Shown: piece by piece, positions 61,034-64,000 of the stretch
How the letters are laid out: every line of letters begins with the position of its first letter
Numbering within the stretch: the first letter of the stretch is position 1
Assembly: GCA_963422465.1 (NCBI GenBank)
Contig: OY730170.1
Span: 2,642,379-2,706,378, forward strand
Direction: 5' to 3'
DNA: 64,000 bases
Source of the DNA: Lichina pygmaea
Lineage: Eukaryota; Ascomycota; Lichinomycetes; Lichinales; Lichinaceae
Program-made: the position numbers and the translations under genes
The notes under the pieces: model-generated
The model's input: only the letters and a program-made list of their open reading frames with translations
Told to the model about the DNA's origin: nothing
Databases searched by the model: none

Positions 61034-61631
61034 CTTATGCATCTCTCTGCGCCTACAGTACGTACTGTATATAAGTACATCTTCACAGACCAAAGGTTCT
61101 TGACAAATGAGTATGTGTTGTCAGTAGTACACTTCTTCTTCCTCAACATCAAGCAAGTCAGTTATTTGCTTGCTGACAGCACGCATGCATGCAGCTTTGG
61201 TTGCATAGAACAGGTGCATACACGTGGGGAATACTCCGGCTGACTGCTTTCCATCTACAGATGTTTGCTCCGCAGGTACTTTTTCCTGCCGACCTTTGTG
61301 GAGTGAAGTTGCACAGCTGCTGAGGCGGCAAGTCTATGATTCAGCTCTACCTACATAGGTAGCTCCTCCAACATCAGTCGGTAGCTCTAGCTGCGGCCAA
61401 GCGAGCAAGATAGCTTCCTGTTGCGTCACAACATCCCGATCAAGCCAGCCGGCCCCGAGCAATCAAGTTAGCCGGCTCCAGCCACATGAGCAGCTTGTAG
61501 GCACTCCCCACGATCGATCCCTCCAGACGCAACGAACACACCCCACAGAACAAGAAAGGCAACACGCACGGTAGTGAGAACCGTGCCACAACATCTCCGC
61601 AGCCACGGCATCTCGGCCAACACACCACTCA

Positions 61632-61680
<49 letters not shown>

Positions 61681-62220
61681 GGACAAACCAAACCTCCGTA
61701 GGAACAACTGACATCTCACAGCCTCAATCTAACGTGACAAGACATGAGATTGACGAAAGTGGTCATAGTCAGTTATGGTCATGTTCCTACTTCGTTCACG
61801 CCTCTTTTGTGTTTCCAATTCGGTTGGTCCCAAGATAAGGCTTCGTGTAGGCTGTACCCATCTCGTGGGGCAACGTCATCTTATCTTCGTGGCGGACCTC
61901 GTCCGGCCACGCCAGCCCGTCACTTTTCCGGTATAGAGCTCACACGCAGGAATTGAATGATGAACATGTACAGTACGTACGGTACATAGTTTCGATTCAT
62001 CCTTCTTGAATGGATGGAGGTTGAATAGACGGCGACATTGGATCGATTGCTGGGGTTATTTTCTTACTTGCTACACGGAAGAAATAGAGGGGGGGGGTTT
62101 GTAGCACTGGGAGAGGAATGGGAACGGGAGTAGCTTGTGGACGAGCACGACCATGGATACGAGCACGGCTGTGACAGAGATGCAGACTGGGAGAGATACA
62201 GGGAGGAGCTGGCGGAGATA
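61034..62220. other. Intergenic with CA repeat and GTAC palindromes
   Basis: No gene supported. It contains an imperfect CA tract at about 61632-61677, and GTAC palindromes near 61058-61076 and 61968-61984. The right end is the 3' flank of the eIF3l gene. Confidence 0.55.
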
Positions 62221-63902
62221 TCACTGATAGGTGCGCGCCAGATTTCGAAGATACCAATCCACCAAGCGTCGACCAACTTTTGCTTCGGAGATGTGGATGA
62301 GATCCTGGAATATTGTCAGGCGGCCGCGAATTGGTATACTCGATTCGGTGGAGAAACCAGTGGCCAAAGAAGGAAGAGAATGACTTCGGAGACGAGGCGG
62401 GGTGGACGTTGAAGCGGCGAGGAAAAGACTAAAAATAAAAGACGACGATCGAAACTCACGCATTGCATGGCATAATCCAGATCGGTGCTGTTGACGACGT
62501 CACCGTCCAGCAGACCGCCCTCGCTCCATCGGACCTGGCGCGAGCGCTGCTTGTTGACGAGCAGCCACGCTCGGAGGGTCTCGGGTTCGACGTCGAGGAA
62601 GCCGGCAAGCTTCTTAAAGTCCATGGTTGTGTAGAGCTTGAGGTAGCTCCGCACCGTGGGCGACCACATGTTGTTGCGGACCTCGTCCATGAAGATGGCG
62701 ACGTGGTGGTCGACCGGATCGACGTTGACCTCGGCGTTGTCAAAGTCCGGCGGGGTCGGATTGATGAACTTGGGGCACGCGGACCGGAACAGCTCCTCGA
62801 AGATGGGCAGACTCTCCGGGCCGCCACGCTGCATGCGCGTGAACTGCTCGCCGTACTTCTCGCGCAGCGCCATGTGGATCGTGTCGTCGAGCCGGGTCGG
62901 GTGGAAGGCGACGCAGATGGCCACGAGCGCGTACATCTGATCGTTGTTCTTCTGGATCGAGTCGTACTGCGCGTTCTTCTGAAAGTTCTTGGTGCGCGAC
63001 ACGTACACGAGAATATGCGAGAACATCCGGATCGCGTCCGCGTACCGGCGCATCATCATGTACGAGAAGCCGACGTAATAGTACGTCGTGAAGTGCGCCG
63101 CCATGACCCGCGCGAACATGGCCTTCTTGTTCAGCTCGATGTCGTCCAGCGTCTTGAGCGCCAGGCTAAAGTCCCCCAGCAAGGCGTGCACCCGTAGGAG
63201 TCCAATGATGGAGAAATACCCGAGCAGCCGGTACAGCGGCCGCGACCCATACTCGCCGGCGACGCTCATCGGATCTTCGTTGCGCCTGATGGCCGCCAGC
63301 TGTTCGTTGATCTGTGATCGTTGGATGAGCGAGTACAGGACATTCAGGACGCTGTAGCACCCCCACGTGTTGGGATTATCCCGCAGCAGCTGTATCTCCT
63401 CGCTGTTGTCTCCTTTCCTAGCGACACGTTGTCGGTAGGCACAGAAGCTGTTGAACTGATAGATGAATTCGTCGATGACTTCCCACGCCCAACTCGACTG
63501 TGCCGTTCATCACCGTTAGCCGGACGTATCAACGCTATCCTCGGACATGATCTGGACTCAAGATCGACTCACCGACGGTAGTTCGAGATCCACCGGCCCC
63601 GCTTCATTATTCAGAATGTAGTGGAACAAGTTGCAGTAGTTGTCGTAGCTGGCGAATTTGGTCTCGAGGGTGGCCTGATATTCAAGTCGAGTTGCGGCGG
63701 ACTGCAGTCTCGACTGAATGTCGTCGACCTGGGGAATGTGACCCAGCGAGTTTGTCCGATCCAGCTCGCTCAGGCCATCGTCGAACTGAACCTGCTCCCG
63801 GTAGTCGTTGGCCAACGTTTCTTCTTCATCTTCAGATGCGTCGTGGGCTGCGAGCGGCGGTGCGCCACCACTCTGATATGGTAACCGCTGTGCCAAGCTC
63901 AT
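62221..63902 (-). CDS. EIF3L: Translation initiation factor eIF3 subunit l
   Basis: Three exons, read leftward: 63902-63573, 63497-62460 and 62304-62221, give 483 residues. The N-terminus is acidic with YREQVQFDDGLSELDR. The central part shows the eIF3l sequence SWAWEVIDEFIYQFNSFCAYRQ, NPNTWGCYSVLNVLYSLI, YYVGFSYMMMRRYADAIRMFSHILVYVSRTK and the PCI-domain region SYLKLYTTMDFKKLAGFLDVEPETLRAWLL. The last exon encodes DLIHISEAKVGRRLVDWYLRNLARTYQ, the conserved C-terminus. Splicing is supported by phase-0 GT..AG junctions. eIF3l is a non-core subunit bound to eIF3k; it is absent from budding yeast but present in many fungi. ATG 63902 lies about 100 bp from the window edge. Confidence 0.95.
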
Positions 63903-64000
63903 CTTGAGTTCCCTGAGAGTACAATGTAATTACTGGTAAGGAGGTGGGCGTATCTTGCAGAGATCGATATTTGATCGATTCTGTGGGCAAGACCGACAAT

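Noticed and set aside
61463-61719. Frames rich in Cys-Val near 61.6 kb
   Set aside because: Translations of the CA/GT microsatellite.

Overview
The window is eukaryotic and reads as a fungus, most likely a basidiomycete. Genes carry short introns (about 45-150 nt, GT..AG) with CTGAC/CTAAC-like branch sites, coding DNA is GC-rich at third positions, the transposons are Ty3/gypsy chromoviruses plus a Tad-like LINE, and one protein belongs to a fungus-specific membrane family. The species cannot be named from the sequence alone.

Bases 1-25650 are a nested transposon block with no host gene recognised. An old Ty3/gypsy copy (family B) was entered by a second gypsy element (family A, 178-6355) and by another family B element (B2, plus strand, 6515-22855). 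B2 has a third B copy (B1, minus strand, 6542-17424) inside the first 27 bases of its 5' LTR, and B1 carries a near full-length LINE (7096-12638). Target-site duplications support three of these four steps; B2 has none. B1 and B2 lie head to head as an approximately 5 kb inverted repeat. A solo LTR and a partial copy of a family related to A (C, 22856-25345) and a LINE fragment close the block. All gypsy copies are broken. Families A and C both carry, on the strand opposite gag-pol, a small ORF with the cysteine spacing of a Zn2Cys6 cluster.

Bases 27035-63902 hold single-copy host genes: an Aly/REF-like RRM protein, a probable Mediator subunit 27, a hypothetical W/Y/P-rich ORF, DNA polymerase alpha catalytic subunit (POL1), ribosomal protein L7 (RPL7), ESCRT-II subunit SNF8, eIF3c (NIP1), a tRNA-like Pol III gene, DYRK kinase YAK1, the transcription-coupled repair ATPase RAD26/CSB, a fungal acidic membrane protein, and eIF3 subunit l. 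I worked out exon structures by hand; phases close for every gene with listed exons and yield full-length proteins.

The main non-genic discoveries are: (1) a tRNA-headed SINE (60586-61021) with a perfect 12-bp target duplication whose 3' end matches the LINE at 7096-12638, so the two form a SINE/LINE pair; (2) an 806-bp foldback element (41525-42330) with ~127-bp inverted repeats filling the divergent promoter between RPL7 and SNF8; (3) an 11-base motif, TACGTATGTAC, repeated across intergenic DNA and present at the insertion site of that foldback element; and (4) the conserved antisense ORF of the A/C chromoviruses.
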